From contig OZ245331.1 in the NCBI GenBank assembly GCA_965226155.1, positions 1 to 64,000 on the forward strand: a stretch of DNA of 64,000 nucleotides, read 5' to 3'. This document shows, in pieces, positions 37,925 through 48,331 of the stretch. The position numbers and the translations under genes were made by a program. Numbering within the stretch: position 1 is the stretch's first letter; the number at the start of each line of letters is the position of its first letter. The notes under the pieces were generated by a model. It was given only the letters and a program-made list of their open reading frames with translations. It made no database searches and was not told the DNA's origin. The stretch is from G965226155 sp965226155 (GTDB taxonomy: Bacteria; Pseudomonadota; Gammaproteobacteria; Eutrophobiales; Eutrophobiaceae).

Positions 37925-38820
37925 ATGTTTAATAATCTTATGAAAATCGAAGGATTTGATGATGAGCTTTGGCAAGCTATGGAGGGAGAGCGGTTTCGAC
38001 AGGAAGATCATATTGAGTTAATAGCATCTGAAAATAATGTCAGTCCGAGAGTACTAGAAGCGCAAGGCTCAGTACTAACGAATAAATATGCAGAAGGTTA
38101 CCCAGGCAAGCGCTACTATGGCGGTTGTGAATTTGTAGATGTTGTAGAACAACTTGCAATTGATCGCGCCAAACAACTATTTGGTGCCGATTACGCGAAT
38201 GTACAACCCCATTCTGGCTCTCAGGCTAATGGTGCCGTTTATATGGCGCTATGTGAGCCGGGTGATACCATTATGGGAATGAGTCTCGCCGATGGGGGAC
38301 ATTTAAGTCACGGTGCATCGGTTAATTTATCGGGGCGCATCTTTAATTCAATTCAATATGGACTCGATCCAAAAACGGGTGAAATCGACTATAAGTCGGC
38401 AGAAGAGTTGGCTATCCAACATCAACCGAAGTTGATCATGACCGGATTTTCTGCGTACTCGCGAGTGGTAGATTGGCAACGATTTCGAACTATAGCTGAT
38501 AAAGTCGGTGCTTATCTGGTCGCCGATATTGCACATGTGGCAGGATTGGTTGCAACCGGTCTTTATCCGAACCCAATCAAAATTGCTGATGTCACCACAA
38601 CAACGACTCATAAAACTTTACGCGGCCCACGTTCAGGGCTGATATTAGCTAAGGCAAACGAAGCAATAGAAAAGAAAATAAACTTTACTGTTTTCCCCGG
38701 CTATCAAGGTGGGCCACTAATGCATGTTATTGCTGCGAAAGCCGTTGCGTTTAAAGAAGCTTTACAACCTGAATTTAAAGATTACCAACAACAAATATTA
38801 AAAAACGCACACTCTATGGC
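37925..38820 (+). pseudogene. glyA: Serine hydroxymethyltransferase, 3'-truncated by IS3 copy F
   Basis: About 298 residues of SHMT: ELIASENNVSPRVLEAQGS, the substrate site NKYAEGYPGKRYYGGCE, DIAHVAGLVATGLYPNP, and the PLP-lysine motif TTTTHKTLRGPRSG. The IS begins at 38821, right after KNAHSMA, and the frame stops at 38855-38857 inside it. About 110 C-terminal residues are missing and do not reappear beyond the IS. SHMT makes glycine and one-carbon units and is usually essential, so a second copy elsewhere is expected. The AT-rich codon use differs from the sugar locus. Confidence 0.92.
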
Positions 38821-38893
38821 TGTAAGTCGTCAAAAGATCTGGGACACAATAGTCTAAGAGTTAAGAGAGACTTTCATACATTGTAGTCCTATT

Positions 38894-39880
38894 TCACTGG
38901 TTCATACATAAACTTAAATTATCCTTCCTCCTCAGTTGTAGCGTTTCGTGTTTAATGACGGCTCTTCTGTCTATGATTTCCTGATAACGGCCAAAATACA
39001 TATCGGCAGGTGTAATGTTGTCGAGCGACTCATGGTAACGCTCATGATTGTAGTACTGAACGAATTGCTGGATGGCCTGTTCCAGTTCCCACGGATAGTA
39101 ATAGTGCTCCAACTTTACGACGTTCTTCATGGAACGGTGATAACGTTCAATCTTGCCTTGGGTCATAGGATGATACGGTGCGCCACGGGTATGTTGCAGT
39201 TGGTGTTTGCCCAGGTAGTCTTTTAATTCTGACGAGATATAACAAGGTCCGTTATCACTGAGTAAACGAGGACGGTGTTTGACCGTTATCTCGTTGACAC
39301 CGGTGGTCTCAATCGCCGCATCCAGTGTTTGCTTCACGTCACCAGTTGCCATGCTGGTCGTTAACTTCCAGGCAATGATATAGCGGGAGTAATCATCCAG
39401 CACCGTGGACAGGTAATACCACCCCCAACCCACGACACGAAAGTAGGTGAAGTCCGTCTGCCATAGCTCGTTGACTCGTCGTGTTGGATTCTGAAACGAA
39501 TCCACCGCTTGCATCAGGATATAAGCAGGACTGGTAATGAGATCGTATTGCTTTAACAGGCGATAGACACTGGATTCCGAGATGAAGCAGCTATGTCCAT
39601 CGGTGATGGTCCACGCTAACTCGCGGGGTGATTTGTCTGGATGTTGCAAGGCGATCTCCAGACACTGCTCCTTCACCGTCTCCGGTAACTTATTCCAGAA
39701 CCGCCTAGGTGATCGACTGCTTGGCTCCAGACCCTCTGGTCCATTATCCAGATATTGCCGATACCAACGATAAAAGCTACTACGACTCACCCCTAATTCT
39801 CTCAGGGTACATCTAACAGGTAATTCCGAGCCTTCTACCAACCGGGTCACTTCCAGCTTCTCTGCCGCTGACAAACTCAT
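38894..39880 (-). CDS. IS3-family transposase OrfB (copy F)
   Basis: 328 residues with a complete DDE triad. Differences from copy B include Glu for Gly in CFISESS, Val for Gly in QAVDSF and Gln for Arg in EQAIQQFV. Confidence 0.95.
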   Translation of the reverse strand: MSLSAAEKLEVTRLVEGSELPVRCTLRELGVSRSSFYRWYRQYLDNGPEGLEPSSRSPRRFWNKLPETVKEQCLEIALQHPDKSPRELAWTITDGHSCFISESSVYRLLKQYDLITSPAYILMQAVDSFQNPTRRVNELWQTDFTYFRVVGWGWYYLSTVLDDYSRYIIAWKLTTSMATGDVKQTLDAAIETTGVNEITVKHRPRLLSDNGPCYISSELKDYLGKHQLQHTRGAPYHPMTQGKIERYHRSMKNVVKLEHYYYPWELEQAIQQFVQYYNHERYHESLDNITPADMYFGRYQEIIDRRAVIKHETLQLRRKDNLSLCMNQ

Positions 39881-40236
39881 TCGTCTGCCCAGGTCGACTC
39901 CAAGCCAAGCACACTTTTTTTAAGCACATCGTTCTTCAGCATGATGTCGGCTAGCAGGCGTTTGAGCTGGTCGTTTTCTCTCTTCAGATCGGTGACTTCA
40001 CTGGAACTGGCTTCCCGTTTGATATCGCCAGCCAGGCGCTGTTTCCCGGCCTCTAGAAACTCCTTGCTCCAGCGGTAATACACGTTTTGATTCAATCCTT
40101 CCCGGCGGCACAGCTCAGCGATACTTTCTTCTCCACGCATACCTTCCAGCACAATTCGGATCTCTTCTTCAGAGGAATACTTTTTGCGGGTACGACGACG
40201 TATATCTTTAACCAACTTCTCGCTATTATTACTCAT
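39877..40236 (-). CDS. IS3-family transposase OrfA (copy F)
   Basis: 119 residues, open; Ser for Gly at position 2 (MSNNSEK) and DLKREN in the coiled coil. Confidence 0.93.
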   Translation of the reverse strand: MSNNSEKLVKDIRRRTRKKYSSEEEIRIVLEGMRGEESIAELCRREGLNQNVYYRWSKEFLEAGKQRLAGDIKREASSSEVTDLKRENDQLKRLLADIMLKNDVLKKSVLGLESTWADE

Positions 40237-40325
40237 AATGAGACTCCTGTTCTATAAGGTTAACTTATCAGAAGTCTCTCTTAGAATTTAGCTCAATTGT
40301 GTCTCATATGCTTTGACGGGATACA

Positions 40326-40478
40326 ATAATTGGCCGTGTTGGTTATTACTCAGTCCTGCACATTGAGCTAGAGGAAGCTGTCAAACCCCCTAGGCATGTC
40401 CCAAGTTTTGAGAGAGGCTTAGGATGGTGGCTTCCAGCACTAGGAATGTTACTGTCAGGTATAAGTAATTACTACTAA
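40326..40478 (+). pseudogene. C-terminal remnant of a membrane protein
   Basis: The frame leaving IS3 copy F codes 50 residues (HIELEEAVKPPRHVPSFERG and then GWWLPALGMLLSGIS) to a TAA at 40476-40478. It looks like a genuine protein tail with one hydrophobic helix. It is not the missing part of glyA, so the two IS flanks come from different genes. The region from here to 40672 holds no gene. Confidence 0.45.
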
Positions 40479-40672
40479 AGACGACTATTCTCTCCTGATT
40501 CCTTCACTACCGATGCGCCCGATCTGGTGAGATGAAAAGAGCATTTCAGGACAAAAGGGAATCATGTATATAAGTCCCATTTTAAACGTTTCACCGATCC
40601 AAACAGTGAGCTTCCGTGTAATCAATTATGTATTATCACTCCCCAAAACCAAATCCTGTGAGATTTTCTTTT

Positions 40673-43600
40673 TCAGACGCGTAGCGATGGCAACCCCTTG
40701 ACTACTTTTATAGTCTCCATGGATACTCGAATGACGCGCTGAAGCAGTTCCAATGGGTAGGCTGGGTTCTCCATCGTCTCGATCGCGTAGCGGTTAGCAT
40801 CGTTGACGATTCCACTGGCCTTGTCTGTTTTCACGCACTGCCGTTCCATCACCCACTGGATTGCGGGCTTGCCATTAATGATGTAGTCATACGCTTCAAG
40901 CGGGATATCAGTGATCGTAATATGCGGATTGTAGATGACCGTGGAGCGATCTTTGTTTTTGCCCTGACCGCTATACTTCATCTTTTCAACACGATACAGG
41001 CGTTCCGGTGCTACCCCTTCCGGCAATCCTTTCCCTTCGTTTATCGTCACCGGCCACGGGTCGATGCTTTCATAACCCAGGTGCAGTTCTGCCAGCGTGC
41101 GCCCAGCTGCCTGGAAGGCATGAAAATCTGCAACATCAGTCGCCGCTAGGAGTCGGGGCAATTGTTTCCTCAGGTTGTTGCGGTACCGGGTTCGGTAGTC
41201 TTCTGAATGCAAGACCCCATACAGGCAATAGAATAGATCTTCTTTGCTGATGGTCTCTCTGGGATATGCGGCCTGAAAATGCATCAGTGCCTTGTCGCTG
41301 ATGCCGTCTCGAACGCGGTATCGAATATTGCCTTGATCCATGAACAGGTCATCATCGCGGTCCGCATCCATCTTGTCATAGAGCTTGAGGGGGAAACATT
41401 GCCCATTAAACATTGATTGGAGATCAGGAACAGCGTCCACTATCAGGGCAGAAAACCCGGATCGGGCACCGATACCCGTCACACAAATCACCCGATTCTC
41501 CGCCGTTGCGTTCGGGAAAATCTGTGGCATTTGATAAACTCTTTCATTCAGCCGCCTTCCGTAGTATAGCCACTGTTTGGAGAATGGCCGGTAAGTCGAT
41601 ATCAGTGCCTCACCATCGGCAAATTCTAGAGCTTTGTTTTTCGCTACATCTTGTTTAAAGGCAACGGTCCAACTTATTTTTGTAGGGTCGCTGTCAATAA
41701 ACGTATCCAGACTAACCGTCGCATGAGCCGGATCCCGGTGATACCGCTCCCGCTCAGCGTTATAAAATGCAATCATGGAACGGATATTGCGCTCCATGAC
41801 ATCCCTGGAGGCGTTGTAGCACCAGGCATCGCGACCAGTTGCCACACCCAAAGAATAATTCTTGAACATCGGTGTCACTGCCTTCTCTTTTTTCTCTCCC
41901 AAGACCAGAAACCGATCGAAGTCCGGATTCACTTGGTTCAACCAGTCATGATGGTCGTCGGGCACAAGCGTTTGCCAGCCGCCTTGCTTGGTGATGCCTT
42001 TGATGCTGCCAAACTTGCGAATCATGTCGAGCTTGTCTTCCCGATTGTGATAGTCACCGATGTCGTAAAAATAAATCTGGCCTTGCACTTTGGCGTTGGG
42101 GCTTTTCACCAGCACGGTGATCGCAATCGGGGCACGGCTGCCTTGACCAAACACATTGTCCTTTTCTTTCCTGCGCTGTTCCCCCGACGTTCTTGCGTTC
42201 CCCCGCAGATGAAACACATACAGACTCGCAAACTCTTCCACCAGGCACTTGCGCAACCCATCCATAGCATTGCCATCAATCCAGCCGGCGTTGGTGACAT
42301 ACGCCATCACCCCGGCCTCACCGAGCCGGTCAGAGCCCCATCGGATCGCCCTGATATAGCTGTCGTACAGGTTCCTTTGCGACGTCGCTTTCGAATGCAC
42401 TGCGTAGGTTTCCCCGATACGTTGATCCAGTGACGGATAGGCGATATTCTGAGCATTGTCGTTCGCACTTCCCTGCCCGGCTGAATAGGGTGGGTTACCG
42501 AGGATGACTTGAATTGGCAAAGCGACTTGGCGTTTACGCCGCTTCGAGTTGATCGGCAATAATGTATCCAGCATGTCTTTTGACTCATACATCTGAAAGG
42601 TGTCGGTCAAGCAGATACCTTCGAACGGCACGTAGCCCCCACCGACCAAGCTGTGATACACCGCCTCTATATTGATTGCGGCGATGTAGTAGGCCAGCAA
42701 GACGATCTCATTGGCATGTATTTCATGCTTGTACTTATGTGGTAACTCTGCCGGCTTGATCAGACCGCTTTGCAGCAACCGGGTGATGAAGGTGCCGGTG
42801 CCTGCGAACGGGTCGAGTATATGCACAGCTTCCGATCCCAGCGTTTGTCCAAACTCCTGTTGCAGCAGATCGTTGACGGAATGGATAATAAAATCCACCA
42901 CCTCAACCGGGGTATAAACGATACCGAGTCGCTCCGTCATCCGCGGGAAGGCGTTGCGGAAAAACTTGTCATAGAGCTCCACCACGATGCGCTGTTTCCC
43001 TTCAATCGTGTCAATGCCGGACGCCCGCATGCTGACACTCTGGTAGAACTGGTTCAGGGTGGCTGCTTCTTTGTCGAGGTGGTGTTCGTGGAGCACATCC
43101 AGCACACCCTGCATGGCCTTTGACACCGGGTTGTGGCGGGCAAAGTCGGCGCCTTCAAACAGCGCATCAAACACCGGTCTAGTGATCAGGTGTTGGGCCA
43201 ACATCTCAATCACCTCCTCGTCCGTGATGCTATCGTTCAGATCGTCACGTAACTCATCAGCGAATGCCTTGAACGCACCCGCTTCCCGGGTGTTGGCCGC
43301 ATTGTTGACGATCGTGGTAATACGGGTGATATGCGTCTGGGCGATATCCGCGATATCCGTGGCCCACTCATCCCAATACAGCCTGCGGCCGCATTTCTGT
43401 ACCAGCTTGGCATAGATGGCCCGTTCGATTTCACCGACCTCGAACTGTAAGACAACCTGCTTCTCTATGGGAGAGGCTGTCTTTTCCGGTTCGCCAATCG
43501 TGTGGCCACTGCCGGTGCGCTTCTCTCCTGCTGATGGTCTGGCGATGTTGTCAGTGACGGCGATGACTTCCATCTTGCTGTGGTTGCTGCCAACCAGATC

Positions 43601-45556
43601 CATTTTGTTCACGAAAGCGTCAAAATGATCATCATGCGAACGCAGCGCCTGCAATACCTGCCAGACGACCTTGTAGGTTTTGTTGTTATTCAACGCCTCA
43701 TTGGGTGCAATGTCGGCGGGGATCACCACTGGCAGGATCACATAACCCCGCTCTTTACCAGGTGCCTTGCGCATCACCCGCCCCACGGATTGCACCACGT
43801 CCACCTGGCTATTGCGCGGGGTGAGAAACAGCACGGCATCCAGGGCCGGCACATCGACACCCTCGGAGAGACAGCGTACATTGGACAAGACACGGCAGTG
43901 GTTTTTAGGGATAGCGGACTTGAGCCAGCTCAGTTTGGTATCCTTGACACTGGCATTCATGGTGCCATCGACATGCTCAGCTTCGCACACCACGTCCGAT
44001 GCCGCATCTTCTGATGCTTGGTATGCCTCCACCACGGGCTGGAACATGGCAGCAATGTGTTTTGAGCTGATTTTATGGGTTCGGGTGTTGCCCGGTTGGT
44101 GCTCAATCACCTGGCAAAAAGCCACCGCGCGCTGCATGGGAGCCGCATCAAAAGCCGCGTCCTCCCTTAGCTCCTCCTTGCTTAATGCCTTCCAGCAGCC
44201 GATGATCTTGGCGGCATCGTCGACCCTGAGTTGGTTGTGCTCATCGGCCAGCAGTGTTTGCAGACGCCGACTGATGTGGGCTTCGTCCATGGCCAGCACA
44301 ATGACCTTGTAGTCCACCAGCAGGTCGCGCTGTACAGCCTCAGAAAAACTGAGTACATACAATTCCTTGCCGTATAATTGCTCGTCATCCATCGAGCAAA
44401 GTGTGATATCTCTGTCTTCCGCCTTGGCCTTGGACGTGTCACCATAGATGCGAGGCGTAGCGGTCATGTACAGGCGTTTGGTGCTCTTAAGGTAGTCGTC
44501 GTCATGCACCCTGATGAAATGACTTTCATCGGTCTCCTCGAAGGTAGCCCCGGTGGTACGGTGCGCCTCATCACAAATAATCAGATCAAAAGCAGGCAGG
44601 CCGTGTTCAGTCTGGGCCTGGTGCAATACCTCTATGGAATGGTAGGTAGAGAACACCACGCTCATGTGGTTGTCTTCATGGCGCGTGATCATCTCTGTTG
44701 CCAGGCTCGCAGGCGTGGTCGTCGCCGGATAGCGTAATTCGTGGACAAGCATCTCCACGCTGTCCTCGGTCTTTTTGCGTTTTTTGCCGACATGCCTGTC
44801 CGAACACACGGCAAAACTGTGCAGGGGTATATTTTTTTGCTGTGTCCATTCCGTCAGGGTTTGCGACAGTAAGGCCAGACTCGGCACCATAAATAACACC
44901 CGTTTACCGGCGCCTGCCATCTGTTCGGCTATCTTCAGGCTGGTCAAGGTCTTACCGGTACCACAGGCCATGATCAGCTTGCCCCGGTCGGTGTCTACCA
45001 ATCCGTCGCACACACGCCGCAGCGCCTCTCTCTGGTGCGACCGGAGGACCTTGGGTCCCTTCAATACGGGTGCTTTGCTGGGTGCAAACTGAGACCAGGC
45101 AATCTGACTGGCCTCCAGTGCCGCCAAGTCAATTCGGGTCACCGGGATCTGTTGTTCTAAAAGCGCCTTTTCTGCCTTGGGACCCCATTTGTCCGTTGAG
45201 GCTACGATGAGACGGTATACAAAAGGCCGCTGACCGGAGGCGGTGAAGAAGCTGTCAATATCACCCTTCACTAGGGTGTGGTCCGCATCGTAGAACTTGC
45301 ACTGAATGGCGTGGTACGCCTCCGTGCCTCGTGTTTTTGCCACCAGATCGATACCTTCGTCTGCGGCATCCCCAACGTAATCCTTTCCCTCTCCCCTGGC
45401 CCAGTCGGCATACGTCCACACGTCACTGTATTGATCGCGGTAGGCCGGCTCGGCTTTCAGGTATTGCTGGATCAGTTCTTCAAAGTAGCCGCCTTTCTCC
45501 CGTTCGGACTTGGCGGTAGCGCGGAATGTCTCAAGCAAGTTTTGTAGTGCAGTCAT
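40673..45556 (-). CDS. Type ISP single-chain restriction-modification enzyme
   Basis: 1627 residues, close to the size of LlaBIII-type enzymes. An Mrr-like nuclease (DEGIDLVAKTRG with Asp70, then AIQCK with Gln85 and Lys87) leads into a superfamily 2 helicase-translocase: Walker A ACGTGKT (197-203), DEAH at 329-332, YMTATPRIYG and a QSVGRVMRK motif VI. A coupler is followed by an N6-adenine methyltransferase with motif I ILDPFAGTGTFI (about 914) and motif IV NPPY (about 1020). The C-terminus should recognise the DNA site. Such proteins methylate one strand and cut unmodified phage DNA after translocation. It is intact, with no partner gene needed. Confidence 0.92.
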   Translation of the reverse strand: MTALQNLLETFRATAKSEREKGGYFEELIQQYLKAEPAYRDQYSDVWTYADWARGEGKDYVGDAADEGIDLVAKTRGTEAYHAIQCKFYDADHTLVKGDIDSFFTASGQRPFVYRLIVASTDKWGPKAEKALLEQQIPVTRIDLAALEASQIAWSQFAPSKAPVLKGPKVLRSHQREALRRVCDGLVDTDRGKLIMACGTGKTLTSLKIAEQMAGAGKRVLFMVPSLALLSQTLTEWTQQKNIPLHSFAVCSDRHVGKKRKKTEDSVEMLVHELRYPATTTPASLATEMITRHEDNHMSVVFSTYHSIEVLHQAQTEHGLPAFDLIICDEAHRTTGATFEETDESHFIRVHDDDYLKSTKRLYMTATPRIYGDTSKAKAEDRDITLCSMDDEQLYGKELYVLSFSEAVQRDLLVDYKVIVLAMDEAHISRRLQTLLADEHNQLRVDDAAKIIGCWKALSKEELREDAAFDAAPMQRAVAFCQVIEHQPGNTRTHKISSKHIAAMFQPVVEAYQASEDAASDVVCEAEHVDGTMNASVKDTKLSWLKSAIPKNHCRVLSNVRCLSEGVDVPALDAVLFLTPRNSQVDVVQSVGRVMRKAPGKERGYVILPVVIPADIAPNEALNNNKTYKVVWQVLQALRSHDDHFDAFVNKMDLVGSNHSKMEVIAVTDNIARPSAGEKRTGSGHTIGEPEKTASPIEKQVVLQFEVGEIERAIYAKLVQKCGRRLYWDEWATDIADIAQTHITRITTIVNNAANTREAGAFKAFADELRDDLNDSITDEEVIEMLAQHLITRPVFDALFEGADFARHNPVSKAMQGVLDVLHEHHLDKEAATLNQFYQSVSMRASGIDTIEGKQRIVVELYDKFFRNAFPRMTERLGIVYTPVEVVDFIIHSVNDLLQQEFGQTLGSEAVHILDPFAGTGTFITRLLQSGLIKPAELPHKYKHEIHANEIVLLAYYIAAINIEAVYHSLVGGGYVPFEGICLTDTFQMYESKDMLDTLLPINSKRRKRQVALPIQVILGNPPYSAGQGSANDNAQNIAYPSLDQRIGETYAVHSKATSQRNLYDSYIRAIRWGSDRLGEAGVMAYVTNAGWIDGNAMDGLRKCLVEEFASLYVFHLRGNARTSGEQRRKEKDNVFGQGSRAPIAITVLVKSPNAKVQGQIYFYDIGDYHNREDKLDMIRKFGSIKGITKQGGWQTLVPDDHHDWLNQVNPDFDRFLVLGEKKEKAVTPMFKNYSLGVATGRDAWCYNASRDVMERNIRSMIAFYNAERERYHRDPAHATVSLDTFIDSDPTKISWTVAFKQDVAKNKALEFADGEALISTYRPFSKQWLYYGRRLNERVYQMPQIFPNATAENRVICVTGIGARSGFSALIVDAVPDLQSMFNGQCFPLKLYDKMDADRDDDLFMDQGNIRYRVRDGISDKALMHFQAAYPRETISKEDLFYCLYGVLHSEDYRTRYRNNLRKQLPRLLAATDVADFHAFQAAGRTLAELHLGYESIDPWPVTINEGKGLPEGVAPERLYRVEKMKYSGQGKNKDRSTVIYNPHITITDIPLEAYDYIINGKPAIQWVMERQCVKTDKASGIVNDANRYAIETMENPAYPLELLQRVIRVSMETIKVVKGLPSLRV

Positions 45557-45763
45557 GGATTAGGTCTCTGGAACCAGAAGAACAGCGACATGCCGTCTTT
45601 ATTCATGATTCATATCTCTATAAGTAAATGATGGTTTTTGATCGCCCGATGGCCGAAAGAGTGTTTGTCCTGGTAATAATGCCGTTCCCGAATGTGGCTG
45701 TATCAGACCATAGGATATTTTGTCAGGTTAAGCTGTTTGGTCCCGGCACCAACCCACTATACC

Positions 45764-46039
45764 TCATCTTAAGGAACCGATTTCCGATCTCTGTTCTTGC
45801 AGCGCACTGGTCATGGCCTCGATGATAATCCTGCTACCTTGTCGAACGGTCCCAGCCGAAGGCCGACCGACACAAATAGACTCTGGGTGTTTAACCTGGA
45901 CCGCGCAGCCACGCCTACAGGACTGAGGGAAGGCAAGTAGGTTTCGTTCCTGCGAGTCCAACCACACCACTGGAAAAATATGGGGGATCAGTGAACTAGT
46001 TGCATTTATGATCTCCGATTCACTGAATCGCTTGCGCAT
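45764..46039 (-). CDS. Small hypothetical protein
   Basis: 91 residues starting MRKRFSESEI, with a good AGGGAG ribosome site 8 bp upstream. The first ten residues resemble IS3 OrfA starts, but the body (HIFPVVWLDSQERNLLAF, CRRGCAVQV, RQGSRIIIEAM) matches nothing I know. It lies between the type ISP gene and the HEPN-like gene on the same strand. It may be a real accessory gene or a chance frame. Confidence 0.4.
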   Translation of the reverse strand: MRKRFSESEIINATSSLIPHIFPVVWLDSQERNLLAFPQSCRRGCAVQVKHPESICVGRPSAGTVRQGSRIIIEAMTSALQEQRSEIGSLR

Positions 46040-46230
46040 GATAACTCCCTGATATAAATAATGAGAGCAGTTTTATAATTTCTCCAGGCACATAGTGCTT
46101 ATCAAGGAAAAACATCTTACGAAGCAATAAGAGAAAAAGTTATTACGTGCTGACGAACTGCCCTAACAGATCGTATCCACCATACTCAATTTTTAAAATT
46201 TTTTGATGCCGTCTGGAAAAACTCATTTGC

Positions 46231-46716
46231 CTATAGTGATTCCTGTGAAACTTCTTCATATCCCTCGATAACTGCTGTGAGCGCTTCTTTGAATCGACCG
46301 GTTTCAAAGTTTTCATGTCTTACTTCATATACATACCTCCAACGCTCAAATGCCTTGCTGTGAGAGGACAGTGTCTTTCTTAATCCTGGCATTACAGGCG
46401 GAAACTTTGACCCTAGATATGGATCCAGTACATCTGGCATCCTTGCTTCAAGTTGAGCTTGTGTCTTGTCCTCCAAATTATCGAATAGCTTCAGTAAATT
46501 ATGGCTTTTGTCGGGCTTTCCATTCCGCTCGCGACACTGCCATGCTTTTAGCGCAATCTCCATGGCCAGAGCCATAAGAACTGGTACTGCTACAAATTCT
46601 CCCGAAAAAAGAAGCAAGTCTGATTCAGGGGAAGTTTTGTTTTCATCCAATTCATTTGCAACACGCTGCAGTCCCTTAGCTGTTTCAATCATGCGATCAG
46701 GGTCCAATTCTCTCAC
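46231..46716 (-). CDS. HEPN-like hypothetical protein
   Basis: 161 residues, all-helical. The core ALAMEIALKAWQCRERNG and DKSHNLLKLFDNLED fits the HEPN pattern (a helix with E-x-x-LKA, then H-x-L-x-x-L-F). A C-terminal FERWRYVYEVRHE contains a Trp-Arg-Tyr-Tyr-type motif also seen in this group. The catalytic R-x4-6-H of HEPN nucleases is not clear, so it may be non-catalytic. HEPN proteins are common in defence and toxin systems; the type ISP gene is close by on the same strand. Confidence 0.55.
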   Translation of the reverse strand: MRELDPDRMIETAKGLQRVANELDENKTSPESDLLLFSGEFVAVPVLMALAMEIALKAWQCRERNGKPDKSHNLLKLFDNLEDKTQAQLEARMPDVLDPYLGSKFPPVMPGLRKTLSSHSKAFERWRYVYEVRHENFETGRFKEALTAVIEGYEEVSQESL

Positions 46717-46726
46717 CTGTTACTAC

Positions 46727-46915
46727 TGTACGTCGTCAAAGCTATATGGACAGTTGCCCGCCCGATTGAAGAGACGGTTCAACTCATCTGGCAGGTTATC
46801 GATCATAATGTAATTGTCGGCGCTGGGCCATGGTGTTTAGCTTGATCAGTTCTCTTTCCTCTCGTATTGGCTGCCCCCTGCCATAGTACACATCTGCCGG
46901 TGTCAGGTTGTCCAT
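46727..46915 (-). mobile_element. 3' fragment of a related IS3-family element
   Basis: The minus strand codes MDNLTPADVYYGRGQPIRE and on to RRQLHYDR with a stop at 46796-46798: the end of an OrfB distinct from the main element. Its end TGTACGTCGTCAAAGC (46727 on) resembles the main element's right end TGTAAGTCGTCAAAAG, so the two are relatives. IS3 copy H has inserted into it. Confidence 0.75.
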
Positions 46916-46988
46916 TGTAAGTCGTCAAAAGATCTGGGACACAATAGTCTAAAAGTTAAGAGAGACTTTCATACATTGTAGTCCTATT

Positions 46989-47975
46989 TCACTGGTCCAT
47001 AGATAAACTTAAATTATCCTTCCTCCTCAGTTGTAGCGTTTCGTGTTTAATGACGGCTCTTCTGTCTATGATTTCCTGATAACGGCCAAAATACATATCG
47101 GCAGGTGTAATGTTATCGAGCGACTCATGGTAACGCTCATGATTGTAGTACTGAACGAATTGCCGGATGGCCTGTTCCAACTCCCACGGATAGTAATAGT
47201 GCTCCAACTTTACGACGTTCTTCATGGAACGGTGATAACGTTCAATCTTGCCTTGGGTCATAGGGTGATACGGTGCGCCACGGGTATGTTGCAGTTGGTG
47301 TTTGCCCAGGTAGTCTTTTAATTCTGACGAGATATAACAAGGTCCGTTATCACTGAGTAAACGAGGACGGTGTTTGACCGTTATCTCGTTGACACCGGTG
47401 GTCTCAATCGCCGCATCCAGTGTTTGCTTCACGTCACCAGTTGCCATGCTGGTCGTTAACTTCCAGGCAATGATATAGCGGGAGTAATCATCCAGCACCG
47501 TGGACAGGTAATACCACCCCCAACCCACGACACGAAAGTAGGTGAAGTCCGTCTGCCATAGCTCGTTGACTCGTCGTGTTGGATTCTGAAACGAATCCCC
47601 CGCTTGCATCAGGATATAAGCAGGACTGGTAATGAGATCGTATTGCTTTAACAGGCGATAGACACTGGATCCCGAGATGAAGCAACTATGTTCATCGGTG
47701 ATGGTCCACGCTAACTCGCGGGGTGATTTGTCTGGATGTTGCAAGGCGATCTCCAGACACTGCTCCTTCACCGTCTCCGGTAACTTATTCCAGAACCGCC
47801 TAGGTGATCGACTGCTTGGCTCCAGACCCTCTGGTCCATTATCCAGATATTGCCGATACCAACGATAAAAGCTACTACGACTCACCCCTAATTCTCTCAG
47901 GGTACATCTAACAGGTAATTCCGAGCCTTCTACCAACCGGGTCACTTCCAGCTTCTCTGCCGCTGACAAACTCAT
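46989..47975 (-). CDS. IS3-family transposase OrfB (copy H)
   Basis: 328 residues with the full DDE triad; the last residues are SLSMDQ (Asp for Asn). Otherwise as copy B. Confidence 0.95.
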   Translation of the reverse strand: MSLSAAEKLEVTRLVEGSELPVRCTLRELGVSRSSFYRWYRQYLDNGPEGLEPSSRSPRRFWNKLPETVKEQCLEIALQHPDKSPRELAWTITDEHSCFISGSSVYRLLKQYDLITSPAYILMQAGDSFQNPTRRVNELWQTDFTYFRVVGWGWYYLSTVLDDYSRYIIAWKLTTSMATGDVKQTLDAAIETTGVNEITVKHRPRLLSDNGPCYISSELKDYLGKHQLQHTRGAPYHPMTQGKIERYHRSMKNVVKLEHYYYPWELEQAIRQFVQYYNHERYHESLDNITPADMYFGRYQEIIDRRAVIKHETLQLRRKDNLSLSMDQ

Positions 47976-48331
47976 TCGTCTGCCCAGGTCGACTCCAAGC
48001 CAAGCACACTTTTTTTAAGCACATCGTTCTTCAGCATGATGTCGGCTAGCAGGCGTTTGAGCTGGTCGTTTTCTTTCTTTAGATCGGTGACTTCACTGGA
48101 ACTGGCTTCCCGTTTGATATCGCCAGCCAGGCGCTGTTTCCCGGCCTCTAGAAACTCCTTGCTACAGCGGTAATACACGTTTTGATTCAATCCTTCCCGG
48201 CGGCACAGCTCAGCGATACTTTCTTCTCCACGCATACCTTCCAGCACAATTCGGATCTCTTCTTCAGAGGAATACTTTTTGCGGGTACGACGACGTATTT
48301 CTTTAACCAACTTCTCGCTATTATTACCCAT
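47972..48331 (-). CDS. IS3-family transposase OrfA (copy H)
   Basis: 119 residues. Cys replaces the conserved Trp in VYYRCSKEF (TGG to TGT), in the recognition helix region, which may weaken DNA binding; Glu for Asp in KEIRRR. Confidence 0.92.
   Translation of the reverse strand: MGNNSEKLVKEIRRRTRKKYSSEEEIRIVLEGMRGEESIAELCRREGLNQNVYYRCSKEFLEAGKQRLAGDIKREASSSEVTDLKKENDQLKRLLADIMLKNDVLKKSVLGLESTWADE

Larger units (their letters stand above)
38821..40325 (-). mobile_element. IS3-family element, copy F (intact)
   Basis: 1505 bp, right end in glyA, left end next to an unrelated membrane-protein remnant. Flanks (TGGC / ATAA) do not match, and glyA does not resume, so a deletion or IS-IS recombination followed insertion. 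Confidence 0.95.

Noticed and set aside
44378..44737. Open frames opposite the type ISP gene
   Set aside because: They are antisense shadows of a long GC-rich coding sequence, without ribosome sites or domains.
45628..45825. 65-codon plus frame near the type ISP gene
   Set aside because: Overlaps the better-supported minus frame at 45764-46039 and has no recognisable features.
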